NCBI GenBank assembly: GCA_023091735.1
Contig: JALKBU010000125.1
Location: 1 to 64,000 of the forward strand
DNA from: Trichomonas tenax
Taxonomy: Eukaryota > Parabasalia > Trichomonadida > Trichomonadidae
Direction: 5' to 3'
Length of the DNA stretch: 64,000 nucleotides
The position numbers and the translations under genes are program-made. This document shows positions 41,884-51,468 of this stretch, one piece after another; positions within the stretch are counted from its first letter, which is position 1; each line of letters begins with the position of its first letter. The notes under the pieces were generated by a model, which was not told the origin of the DNA, did not search any database, and saw only the letters and a list, made by a program, of their open reading frames with translations.

Positions 41884-42579
41884 GAGTGCTGGACAAATCC
41901 AACTAACATGTTTTGTAAAGTGTCAGAATTGACATGTAATTGTTGTAAAGTGTCGGATTTGTTAGAACTCGAGAACCAGTTTGCATTTAACAAAAATCAA
42001 AAAAAAAAAGAAAAAATTAATGAATTTTTAAAAATATGGGCGAATTGAAGTATTAGAGAGGTTATAAATTTGGAAAGAGATTACTTATTGCTAGTATAAA
42101 TGTAATTATCATTCAAAATTTAAATAACTTACTGTTTAAAAAAAATTTAAAATCGAAAAGTGAAAATAAAAATAAATTAGGGATTCTAATAATGTGAAAT
42201 AAAGAAGTTATGTTTAAAATAATCAGAGACAAAATAAGATGGTGGAATAAAATTAAAAGAAAGATTTTTTCGATAAGGGAGACTCAGGCTTGGCGCCTAA
42301 AGAGTAGTGTCGTGCAGACCTCAGTGGCACCGCCAGTGTCGACGCAGGCTTGGCTTGTGGGTCGTCGATCAATCACAACATCGAAGACTGCGAATCATGC
42401 ACTGGGACACCAAGTATAACATCTAAGTATCGTGAAGGCCGTGCATGCCTTCACGCACTATCGAAGCTCTGTCTAGATGACCCATTGCAAAATGACACTT
42501 TTTGTAAGCTGTGCACCAACTCTATTTCTGACAAATCTGACACTTTACAAAACACGTAAGTTGGATTTGTCCAGCACTC
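41884..42579. mobile_element. Non-autonomous MULE-like element with 9-bp target duplication
   Basis: The ends are long inverted repeats: GAGTGCTGGACAAATCCAAC at 41884-41903 and its complement at 42560-42579, with similarity continuing through TGTTTTGTAAAGTGTCAGA-like sequence for about 48 bases. The 9-bp AATCGAAGA flanks the element exactly on both sides (41875-41883 and 42580-42588). Long TIRs with a 9-bp duplication are the hallmark of Mutator-like elements. There is no transposase. The middle (about 42281-42490) is much richer in GC and could be captured sequence. Confidence 0.88.
42281..42559 (+). other. GC-rich, Cys-rich cargo segment inside the MULE-like element
   Basis: This segment has about 50% GC against about 25% outside. 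The plus frame from about 42330 to 42558 encodes Cys-rich sequence (ACGSSINHNIEDCESCTGTP, then KLCLDDPLQNDTFCKLC). It has no proper start and the 3' end runs into the terminal repeat. This fits host or element coding sequence trapped between the TIRs, as in Pack-MULEs, but the source is unknown. Confidence 0.4.
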
Positions 42580-42588
42580 AATCGAAGA

Positions 42589-43027
42589 TCTTGTTGGGTA
42601 TTAATTGCCTATTTATGTGGAGTCTATTCTCTATGTTTGCGGTCTAAATGCTCTAATATATATATATATTAAAAAATAATTCAAAATTATGATATTAAAA
42701 TTAGAAATTTCGAATAGATAATTGAAATAATGGATAACTTGTTGTTCTCTTTGATAGATTGCATTTTTGTCGTGTAAATAAAATTTATTGTCAAATATAT
42801 TTTTGACACTAAAATCATAAGCCTAATAAGCACAAGGTATGGCTTGATCAAAAATATGATAAAAATGCCATTTTAATGAAAATGACAAATAAATTTTTTA
42901 TTGTTAAAAATCATAAGACCGAATAATTTTGATAATTATAGCAGAAGCATCCAATTTAATATCTATTTTTGCAATTGTTTCCATTCGACCGTATAGTACC
43001 CTGTCAAACCGTAATAAAAAATATTTC
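42589..43027. other. Intergenic upstream of the P5A ATPase
   Basis: AT-rich with a short TA repeat near 42655. The frame of the next gene is open back to 42929 but has no ATG there. Confidence 0.5.
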
Positions 43028-46000
43028 ATGCCTCTTGAGTACACATTCCTCAAGAAAAGGCCAATATTTTTACGATTAGATATAATTCCATTCATTATTT
43101 TATACGCTGTTCTTTTCAATCCAACTTACACCCTTATAAACGATAATTGGATATATGAAGAACCTGATAATCCATCAAATAGCACATTTAACTTTTTATT
43201 CGATCACGTAGATGTCAAAAAACTCGAACCACACGTTATTACTGTTCTTGCACCAGCCATTGTCGCTATTATTCAAATTGTTTTAATTTGCGCGTCTTAC
43301 TGGTACCATAAACTTGACGTCTTCTTCCATTACATTACAACTTCAGAGCAGGCGGCCACACACGTCGCATTTCGCCCATATCCACACAAAGGTCTTCCAA
43401 AAGTCGTGCCTTACATCCGTGGAACAATTAACCACGCAATATTCCAACAAAAGAAGCGCGAATACAAGGATGGAAAGTTCCAATCACTCAAATATCCAAC
43501 AAAGAGACCAATTCAAGAATATCTCTCTTCTAGTGGTCTTTCAACCGCAGAAGCTGAGAAGCGCACTGAATATTATGGTCCAAACTCATACAAGCTTCCG
43601 ATTCCAACAGCAAGTCAACTTCTTTGGGAAAATATGAAATCTCCTTTTCTTCTCTTCCAAGTTTTCACATTCTTTGTTATGATTCTCGATGATTACTGGA
43701 CAACACCTCTCATGGGTTCACTTCAACTCATTTTCTTCGAATATTCAAATATCAAACTCTCCGTTTCAAATTACAACGAACTCCGTGGTGCTGATCTCGT
43801 TCCAATCGCTATTTGGACACTTCGCGACAAGAAATGGAAGAAAGTTATTTCAGACAAATTAATTCCAGGAGATGTCATCCTCGTTCAGTCTGATATCCAC
43901 GCTCCGTGCGACTTAGCCCTACTTAACGGCCGTGTCGTCGTTAACGAGGCTATGTTGACAGGTGAATCTACACCACAGCTCAAAGATTCAATCGACGGCC
44001 TCCCAACCAACACAACACTTGACATCGAGAAGCACCGTCGCCACATCATCTTCGGTGGTACACAAATCGAACAGATCATCCCAGCATCAACAAAAGGACT
44101 TCCAGAAGAAGGCGCTCTTTGCTATGTCATTTCCACAGGCTTAGCAAGTGCACAAGGCAAACTTCTTAGAACAATCATCTTCGGCTCTTCCCACGATCAG
44201 ACAAAGTTCTATGATTCCTTCAAGTTGTTCGGCGTTCTCTGCCTCTGCGCTATCTATTCTGCTGGTTATTACTTCTACACATCACTCGAGAAGAAAGACG
44301 AAGATTCATCTATCTTCCGTTCCATCATCAACACACTACAGATTTTCACCTTCGCAATTCCTCCGGATCTTCCAAACCAGCTTTCTCTCCAGGTCAACAC
44401 ATCCGTCAATGGTTTGTCGCAGTTGCAGGTCTACACGACAGAGCCTTTCCGTGTTCAGTACGCTGGTGAGATCACTGCTTGCTGCTTCGATAAGACCGGC
44501 ACATTAACATCAGAGGACTACAAGCTTGTTGGTGTTGACAACATGAACGCTCCACCGGCACCAAAGAACAAGACAATCGAAGGTAACTACTTCACAACAC
44601 CAGAGCAGATGCCACGCGAAGCTATGCTCGTCATTGGTGGCTGCCACTCCCTTGTTCGCGGCAAGAACTCAAAGCTTATCGGTGATTCCCTCGAAGAGGC
44701 TGCTTTCACACAGATGCACTTCAAGCTCAACGCTGACAAGTCCTCCCAGTACGATGATTTAGTCATCACACCAATTAAGGAGTACCACTTCACATCAGAG
44801 TTAAAGAGGATGAGCGTTGTTTGCAACGTTTCCGGATACGAAAAGCCACTTGCTTTGCTCAAAGGTGCTCCGGAAGCTGTCCAGCAGCTTTTGAAGCAGG
44901 TTCCAAACGAGTACAAGCAGATATACATGAAGTACACTCGCCAGGGAAGCAGAGTCCTCGCTCTCGCATACAGACAGTTAGATGAGCCATATGATCCACA
45001 GAACACAAAGAGAGAAGCAGTCGAACAAGATTTCATTTTCGCTGGATTCGCTATCTTCGATGCTCCATTGAAGAGAGGCTCTGAGGATACAGTTGTCTCC
45101 CTCTTGAAGTCAAATCACAGAGTCATTATCATCACAGGCGATGCCGCTCTTACAGCCGCTCATGTTGCTAAGAGACTCCACATGATTAACAAACCACTCG
45201 CAATTCATGAAGTCAACAACGGCAACTCTGAGATTGTCGACGAAATGGGTGAAGTTATCAACACAGAGGAAGGACATGATATTGTCTTCACTGGCCCTGC
45301 ACTCGAGAAACTCAGCGAAGAAGAATTAGCTAAGGCTGTCAACCGCTGCAATATCTTCGCAAGAATGAGCCCACAACAGAAACTTCAAATCATCGTCACC
45401 CTCAACAACCTCGGCCACATCACAATGATGTGTGGTGATGGTACAAACGATGTCGCAGCTATCAAGCATGCACACGTTGGTGTCGGTCTCATCAACGATG
45501 CAGATAACGCACAGAAGAGTGAAGCTCAGAAGAAGCACCAGCAACAGAACGAACAGAAGAAGGATGATGAGAAAGACAAGCAGTCACAGAACTCAATGCC
45601 AATGTTCGATCTTACAGAAGGCTTCAGAACAGGCTTAGGTGCTGCTTCTGTCGCTGCTCCATTCGTTTCCAAGCGTGGCACAGTTTCTGCTTGCATTGAT
45701 ATCATCAGATTCGGCAGAGCCACACTTTCATCAACAACAGACTTGTTCAAGCAGATCGCTATCAGATGCATCTTGTCCAGCTACAAGACAACAATCCTCA
45801 ACCTCGAAAACGTCAGAACAAGCGATAGACTCCTTACTGCTTCTGACTTAGTTTTCGCTGTTGTCTCAATGTCAATGTCATGGGCAAGACCAATGAGAAC
45901 ACTCAGTATCGAAAGACCAATCAAAGGCCAATTCAACACATACCTTTTGATCTCTGTCACTTTCCAGGCAATCATTCACCTTCTCGTCCTCAAGTTCACA

Positions 46001-46618
46001 CATGTCGCCGTCTTCGCAGCTGGTTATAAGCCAGACATCTACAACTTCAGATCAAAGTTCGAGCCAACACTCCTCAACACGGCCATCTTCCTTGTCAGGA
46101 ACACGATGGACACAATGACTATGATCTGCAACTATAGAGGCGCACCATTCATGCAGCCATTCGCTGAGAACAAGATGCTTATTTTTGGTTTCATTATTTC
46201 GCTCTTAATGAACCTTAGCTTCATGTTCAACGTCATTCCATTCGCCAACAAGTTCTTCGGTATTGTCAAGTTCCCAACATTCAAGTTCCAGATGCAGCTT
46301 GTTGTTCTTTGCTTCGCCGATATCATCATCTGCCTTATCGTTGAAAAGGTACTTGTTTGGTACTTCACAAAGAAGCTTCGTAGGGAGACTGAAGGCCTTG
46401 TCGATCCAAAGACAATCGAAAGCTTAGATGACTATATTTCTAATGATGATGACTTGATGCCATCCGACTACTACAATTTCGGCTTCAAGGAAATGTTCAA
46501 ATCTATGCTCGCTACACAGCTTAAGGCTGCTGAGCAGAACAAGAAGCAGAACATTAGAAACCAGAAGAAGAGAGAATACGAAACGAAGTTGGAGGCAGAA
46601 GTCAAAAAGAATAAATAA
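43028..46618 (+). CDS. SPF1: P5A-type ATPase (ATP13A1/Spf1-like), ER
   Basis: A 1196-residue P-type ATPase of the P5A class, the ER pump that dislocates misinserted transmembrane helices. Visible: two N-terminal membrane spans near 16-34 and 67-90; TGES at 311-314; the M4 signature; phosphorylation motif DKTGTLT with Asp488; KGAPE nucleotide-binding motif; hinge GDGTNDVAA with Asp804; six C-terminal spans; and a Lys-rich tail ending KKNK. The P5A context YTTEPFRVQYAGEI before the DKTGT motif separates it from P5B. The M4 signature is PPDLPNQL (445-452) instead of the usual PPELPMEL. A Lys/Gln/Asp-rich insertion follows the hinge. The start is the first ATG (MPLEYTFLKKRP), which aligns with the family N-terminus. 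Stop TAA overlaps TAAATAAA, a plausible polyadenylation signal. Confidence 0.92.
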   Translation: MPLEYTFLKKRPIFLRLDIIPFIILYAVLFNPTYTLINDNWIYEEPDNPSNSTFNFLFDHVDVKKLEPHVITVLAPAIVAIIQIVLICASYWYHKLDVFFHYITTSEQAATHVAFRPYPHKGLPKVVPYIRGTINHAIFQQKKREYKDGKFQSLKYPTKRPIQEYLSSSGLSTAEAEKRTEYYGPNSYKLPIPTASQLLWENMKSPFLLFQVFTFFVMILDDYWTTPLMGSLQLIFFEYSNIKLSVSNYNELRGADLVPIAIWTLRDKKWKKVISDKLIPGDVILVQSDIHAPCDLALLNGRVVVNEAMLTGESTPQLKDSIDGLPTNTTLDIEKHRRHIIFGGTQIEQIIPASTKGLPEEGALCYVISTGLASAQGKLLRTIIFGSSHDQTKFYDSFKLFGVLCLCAIYSAGYYFYTSLEKKDEDSSIFRSIINTLQIFTFAIPPDLPNQLSLQVNTSVNGLSQLQVYTTEPFRVQYAGEITACCFDKTGTLTSEDYKLVGVDNMNAPPAPKNKTIEGNYFTTPEQMPREAMLVIGGCHSLVRGKNSKLIGDSLEEAAFTQMHFKLNADKSSQYDDLVITPIKEYHFTSELKRMSVVCNVSGYEKPLALLKGAPEAVQQLLKQVPNEYKQIYMKYTRQGSRVLALAYRQLDEPYDPQNTKREAVEQDFIFAGFAIFDAPLKRGSEDTVVSLLKSNHRVIIITGDAALTAAHVAKRLHMINKPLAIHEVNNGNSEIVDEMGEVINTEEGHDIVFTGPALEKLSEEELAKAVNRCNIFARMSPQQKLQIIVTLNNLGHITMMCGDGTNDVAAIKHAHVGVGLINDADNAQKSEAQKKHQQQNEQKKDDEKDKQSQNSMPMFDLTEGFRTGLGAASVAAPFVSKRGTVSACIDIIRFGRATLSSTTDLFKQIAIRCILSSYKTTILNLENVRTSDRLLTASDLVFAVVSMSMSWARPMRTLSIERPIKGQFNTYLLISVTFQAIIHLLVLKFTHVAVFAAGYKPDIYNFRSKFEPTLLNTAIFLVRNTMDTMTMICNYRGAPFMQPFAENKMLIFGFIISLLMNLSFMFNVIPFANKFFGIVKFPTFKFQMQLVVLCFADIIICLIVEKVLVWYFTKKLRRETEGLVDPKTIESLDDYISNDDDLMPSDYYNFGFKEMFKSMLATQLKAAEQNKKQNIRNQKKREYETKLEAEVKKNK

Positions 46619-46685
46619 ATATATATATATTCATAAACATTTTCATTTTACAAAATGTTGTTGGAAATTTTAAAATTTATTTTAA

Positions 46686-47093
46686 ATGAGCGACGAAGAA
46701 ATCTTAACGTGGCTCGAAAATGAAATTGCTGATTGCGGAAAAAAGGATGAAATCAAATTCAAAGAGTTCGGCTTACAGGGAGTAGGAAAATTAAATAATT
46801 TTCAAGTTGAAACAATAAATCAAATTCAAATATCAGACATCAAAGTCCCTGTGAAAGAACACAGAAATTATATCACTAGGAGAACTATCTCTCAACTACA
46901 AAAGGAAAAATACAAAGAAATTCATGAATTTATTAATCAATTATATTCTAATATAGACAATTTCTATCATCATGCTCATCAAAGTAACTTCATCGAAAAT
47001 TTCAACGATAAACTCGATCAATATCAACGAAAGAGAAAATCACCAAATTTAATAACTCTTCACTCGTTAGTTTATAAAATACTGCATGACTGA
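46686..47093 (+). CDS. Small hypothetical protein
   Basis: The 135-residue protein (MSDEEILTWLENEIADCGKK) is charged and helical, with no recognised domain or membrane segment. A TCATTTTA initiator-like motif lies at 46643-46650. An out-of-frame ATG at 46655 comes first and would give a 22-codon overlapping upstream frame. So either leader scanning or a closer start site is needed. The P5A gene ends 67 bases upstream on the same strand. Confidence 0.5.
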   Translation: MSDEEILTWLENEIADCGKKDEIKFKEFGLQGVGKLNNFQVETINQIQISDIKVPVKEHRNYITRRTISQLQKEKYKEIHEFINQLYSNIDNFYHHAHQSNFIENFNDKLDQYQRKRKSPNLITLHSLVYKILHD

Positions 47094-47425
47094 TATCACC
47101 CTCTTTAATATTCTTTAAAAATTAATCGAATATTAATTAAAAAATAATATCAAATGGAATCAAATAAGAGACAAAGGAAGATGATGGTAAGAAGCTAAAT
47201 CAATAATATGTATGTAAACATAATTTATATTTAAATCAAAAATGTATTTTTTTCAATAAAAACGATAAAACATTGATAAACACATTTGATTCATAAAAAT
47301 TGGATCATTTCTATCTGTTTCAGAATCAAAATACTCAGCTTTTCTTAAGTTTTAACTATATTATTCGATATATTAAATATATATTCGTGTTTGCGATATC
47401 TAATACACAGATATATAATAAAATA
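47094..47425. other. Intergenic, no gene seen
   Basis: AT-rich. It contains GTATGT at about 47209 and TCTAATACACAG at about 47399, which faintly resemble trichomonad intron ends, but no coding frame is joined convincingly. Confidence 0.45.
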
Positions 47426-48507
47426 GAAATGTTAATACTCGCGGTAATGAGGAAGACCGCAGACACTGAGAAGAGTCCGAAGAGGTCAAAGAAGAGGAAA
47501 CAAATGAGAATGATAGTGAAAAGGTTGCCGAGTTGAAAGCTGAGAACGAGAAACTTTGCGAGCAGATCGATGAGTTGAACAGGAAGCTGCAGAAGAAGTT
47601 AGATAAGATCGCTATGATGAATCAACATCTTTCTGAGGAGCAGAAGAGCAGAATTGAAGCTGAAGAGAAGGCAGCTGCAGAGCGCCTCGAGAAGGAAGAA
47701 ATCGCAAAGCGCGCAAGAGAAGCTGAAGAAGAGAAACAGAGAATTGAAGAGAAATACGAAGCCGAGAAGCTAGCATGGAGCAACAAGGTCAACACAATCG
47801 CTACAACAATCACAGACCTCTCTTTCGGTAAGATCCGCACAATCAACTGCATGTACTTAGATCAGCTCATTTCTGTCCACGGAAAGACGCGTCCTATTGC
47901 AGTTTACGTTCCAGCCAAGTCCTCTGAGCTTTCGCACAGTGGTGCTTTCATCTATGACACACACAAGTGCGAAGGAAACTCATTTCGGCCAGGATTGCCC
48001 AGCAGCCCTCGAAGTCCTCGGTGAGAACCTCCTCGCTGCCTACTCCAACGAATACCCATCCGCTGGCGTCTTCCACGTCAAGCGTACAACATCTGGTTAT
48101 GGATTCAATAAGATGATCAAGGCTATTGGTGGACACATCGATCAGATCCAGCCATCGCAGAAGGCCGGTGATGAGCTCTTCTCGAGAACAACTTCTTCAA
48201 GGTTAAGCTCCACATCGTCATCTTCGAGGACGGAAAGTCCAGAACAATAAATCCAACATCAAAGTTATCAATCGACGTCCTCCCGAAGAAGGGAGCCGCT
48301 ATCGTCGATTGCTCTGACACAGCCCTCTACTTCTACGTGTCCTCTGTCATGCCATCAGACCCAGTCGAGAAGTCTGACCAGGACAAAGCCATCAAGTACA
48401 TGTCTGAGTCGCCAGAGTACAGCAACAGAGATGTAACAATCTTCAACGTCAACTGCATCACACCGAACCTTAAGATCCTCTTCGGAACAGGCATCAAGAA
48501 TGAGTAA
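47426..48507 (+). pseudogene. Coiled-coil protein relic with stop and two frameshifts
   Basis: This is a GC-richer block with core-gene-like codon use. A Glu/Lys-rich coiled coil (ERLEKEEIAKRAREAEEEKQ) is followed by a globular part (FGKIRTINCMYLDQLISVHG). The frame carries a TGA at 47467-47469. It shifts by one near 47975-47990 (continuing DCPAALEVLGENLLAAYSNE), then shifts back near 48180-48190 (FKVKLHIVIFEDGKSRTINP), and ends in TAA at 48505-48507. The 5' end is lost in AT-rich DNA. The family is unrecognised. The high conservation of the reading sense across all three pieces says the damage is young, or that one or more lesions are assembly errors. Confidence 0.75.
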
Positions 48508-49070
48508 GCTTACTGGTTAAAAGTTTATCATATTCAAGTATTTTATTTAATCTATAGAAAAAACAACTATGTTCTCTTAACAAATATATTTTCTATGGAT
48601 TTTGACGATAATTACCATATGAATATCGAATAATCTTTCAAATATATTTTCATCGATAATATTTTAAACAATTCAAACAAAGTACAACGACAAAAATATT
48701 TAATTTTGAAATTTATGAATGTTTTCATCCTAAAAGTCATTGTTTAATCAAAATGATTGAAATTATTCAGCAAACTCTCATGTTTTATGAGAAAATATGA
48801 TTATTGAATAAATATAGAGTAAAATTGAAAATTTGGATTTTTGAAAAATCATATTTTTCATATAAAACCCATCAAAATTATAAAAACTTTTGCAAAATAT
48901 TTTCCTTATCATGACATGTCATATTTATTTTTCTTTGTTTTTAGAGGCTGCCAGTGAGTCCATATGCCTTTTGTAGGAGAGGGATTGATATTCAAGTGTT
49001 TAAAAAGCCATAACTAGAGTATATTAAGATAAATTTTAATTTTTTAAGAATAATTCGTATTATATAATTT
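48508..49070. other. Intergenic between convergent genes
   Basis: AT-rich; nothing supported. Confidence 0.55.
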
Positions 49071-49523
49071 TTAATCGAGCTTCTTATGGTGGAATGTGCA
49101 GAACTGGAAGAAAACTATCAACATTGACAAGCCTAATAAAATAATCGATGTAATAATGAGAGCGTAGAGGACGAAATCAGAAGTAACTTCCTGATTTGCA
49201 CGAAGAGCGATTGTGGCGGTTGTGCTTGCAGCTGGGCACTTGAATGTAAGTGTCATTGGCTCAGAAGCTAAAGCAATTTTGCCCTGATAGTAGTCATTCT
49301 TCTTTTCGAAGCCCAAGTTCAGATCCTCTGTCTTTCCTGTTGAAACAATTTTCTTTGTCGCTGTGATATCATTTTCTGATGCGAAAACTTGGAGATGGAC
49401 GTTCTTTGTCGTTGGAACATCAATGTCCAACTGACTAGCGCATGGAATAACATACTCGTGGGAGACTTCGTCGAGAATAAACGACTCTTTGCTGAGAGAT
49501 TCGAACGCAAGAACGAAAAACAT
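49071..49523 (-). CDS. Small type I ER membrane protein with KKxx tail
   Basis: The 150-residue protein starts at the ATG at 49523 (MFFVLAFESLSKES); the open frame before it has only a TTG. A short signal sequence is followed by a lumenal beta-rich domain of about 100 residues. One membrane segment (YALIITSIILLGLSMLIVFF) is near 115-136, and the tail ends HHKKLD. Lys at -3 and -4 is the COPI dilysine retrieval signal, which places it in the ER/early Golgi. Size and layout resemble p24 cargo receptors or a TRAP/SSR or OST small subunit, but no signature settles it. Confidence 0.65.
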   Translation of the reverse strand: MFFVLAFESLSKESFILDEVSHEYVIPCASQLDIDVPTTKNVHLQVFASENDITATKKIVSTGKTEDLNLGFEKKNDYYQGKIALASEPMTLTFKCPAASTTATIALRANQEVTSDFVLYALIITSIILLGLSMLIVFFQFCTFHHKKLD

Positions 49524-50042
49524 TTTTTTGAGAACCGCTAGATTTTTTTCTGTTTTATTTTGTAAATCCAAATCCAAAATAACATATTTCTCGGTAAATT
49601 TTCATTTATAAAGCCAAAAATCAAGTTTTTGATTTTATCAATTTTTATTCTTCATTTTTAGAACTTAATTTTAAATAAATCTGCAATTAATTTTAAGTTT
49701 AAATCAAAATATGCGATTAAAATCGCCAACCAAATAGTTTATTTTAAAATAACCTTACAGCATGAAAGAGTTTTGGATTGGCAAACTTCTTTAATAGTTA
49801 TTTTTAAATCTTTTCTATATGAAAATCATATAATATAATTTGAATTGTATTGATTTATAAATGTTTGAATCAGTATTATTCATTATGAAACCAATATTAA
49901 TTTGATATTTAATAAGTATTCATTATATTTAAGAAATAGCTTGCATTTTCTATGTCATGATTTGTATAATGCTATTTTGGGGATAATGAAAGAATATAAT
50001 TTTTCAATAAATACAAATACAACTTTAAAGTATAAACAATTA
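49524..50042. other. Intergenic, no gene seen
   Basis: AT-rich; no gene or repeat recognised. Confidence 0.55.
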
Positions 50043-51074
50043 TCAACATTTCACATCCTTGTTGTCGGGATTCATTGCACCATCAATGTTCATGATTGTG
50101 CGAATTGTTTGAATATAAGGCGAATTTAACATAACAGGAGGCAGCATTGGGGCGAAAGCCATCTCCTTAACAGCAAGAAAAACGGTATGCTCAGCTCCTC
50201 CATCAGCAGCAACGATTCTCAATGAATCATCAAATTTTGCTTTAACAGGATGATCACTGTTCATGCAAACACCGTTTCCGAGCTGCCCTGATAATCCCCA
50301 ACCCCAGAGAAAAGCATCTCCTTGATAAGTTAAAACGCCGTAATGACGAATGCCACAAAAAGCGCTTATAGGCGTTCCTTTGAATCCATAGATCTGTTTC
50401 TTAGTTCCATTTTCGTAAATCTCGAAGACAAATGACTTCGTTGTGATCGCAATATATCTATCTCCAGAAGAAGCAACGTGAATGATGTCTTTGAACTCAT
50501 AAAGACAATCACAGTCATCAACACGAATGATAAATCTGTAATCAGTGGTTAAAACGCCAACAGTGTGAAGCGTTGGACAAACAATCTTTGGTTCTCCAGA
50601 ATCGAGTGGAAAATCAAAAACTGTTCCTCTTTCTGTGTAAATGTGGATTTTCTTGTTAATGTCGATGAGGCAGTACTTGTAATTGTTCGCGAATACGTCT
50701 AAATACTTTATTGAAGTATCTATAGGTATTTGTAAATTCGATAGCGAAACGAAGTTCACTGTTCCATCAACCTTTAAGTCTAGAAAACCACTATTTCCTA
50801 TAACAACTTTGTTATTGTTATCGATAAAATGATAGCTTGAAGGATCGCGCTTTTCTCTATAAGTGCTCCAACGATACGCCTTATGGCTTTTAAGGCCAAC
50901 ACACGTAATATTTCCGTTCGAATTAACGTAATCAATATCATAAATCGATAATGAAGCGTCTTCTAAGCATTGAAGGTTCGGAGTACTAAAATTTCCAATA
51001 GAGGCTGTGTTGAGGAGTTGGAATGTGCCACAGTAATACAAATATGTGGGGGTTCCAATTTGTTTGCGCTCCAT
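50043..51074 (-). CDS. RCC1-repeat (regulator of chromosome condensation-like) protein
   Basis: The 343-residue protein folds as a beta-propeller. The clearest RCC1 unit is DAFLWGWGLSGQLGNGVCMN followed by AADGGAEHTVFLA. Earlier blades are diverged (NITCVGLKSHKAYRWSTYRE, then YIAITTKSFVFEIYENG). It lacks the extra domains of larger RCC1 superfamily proteins and is shorter than canonical RCC1 (about 420). So RanGEF activity cannot be claimed. The start ATG (MERKQIGTPTYLYYCG) is directly at the first blade. Confidence 0.75.
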   Translation of the reverse strand: MERKQIGTPTYLYYCGTFQLLNTASIGNFSTPNLQCLEDASLSIYDIDYVNSNGNITCVGLKSHKAYRWSTYREKRDPSSYHFIDNNNKVVIGNSGFLDLKVDGTVNFVSLSNLQIPIDTSIKYLDVFANNYKYCLIDINKKIHIYTERGTVFDFPLDSGEPKIVCPTLHTVGVLTTDYRFIIRVDDCDCLYEFKDIIHVASSGDRYIAITTKSFVFEIYENGTKKQIYGFKGTPISAFCGIRHYGVLTYQGDAFLWGWGLSGQLGNGVCMNSDHPVKAKFDDSLRIVAADGGAEHTVFLAVKEMAFAPMLPPVMLNSPYIQTIRTIMNIDGAMNPDNKDVKC

Positions 51075-51468
51075 GAAAAATAAACAAAATTTTTGTTACT
51101 TTACTTGGCAAAATACTTTACATGACAATTTCAATAATTTATACTTTTTCTTCTCTTCTAATGCATAAGCAACAATTAGCAAACTGAAAATATATTTAAA
51201 TAATTCTATTAATCATATATTTGCGATTAAATAGAAGAAATATAAATTGATTAGATCAATTCAAATATTATGCAGCAAAACCAATATACATTAAGAGTTG
51301 ATTAGCAAAAATGATTACACTCAAAAGATGCTTAATTATATACTTTAAATATATTGACTTTTAAAAATATATTTAATCAAATGATAAAAATATTGGAATT
51401 AGTTGAATTAACAAAATGTTTTATGGGAGTGTTTTGGTGATATTCTTTTTTATAACTAAAAATGCCGC
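51075..51468. other. Intergenic, no gene seen
   Basis: AT-rich; nothing supported. Confidence 0.55.

Noticed and set aside
42929..43027. 33-residue extension of the P5A ATPase
   Set aside because: It begins at TTG and does not resemble P5A N-termini; the ATG at 43028 aligns with the family.
47209..47410. Possible intron with GTATGT and TCTAATACACAG ends
   Set aside because: The 3' motif deviates from the trichomonad ACTAACACACAG type, and no exon upstream joins in frame to the coiled-coil sequence.
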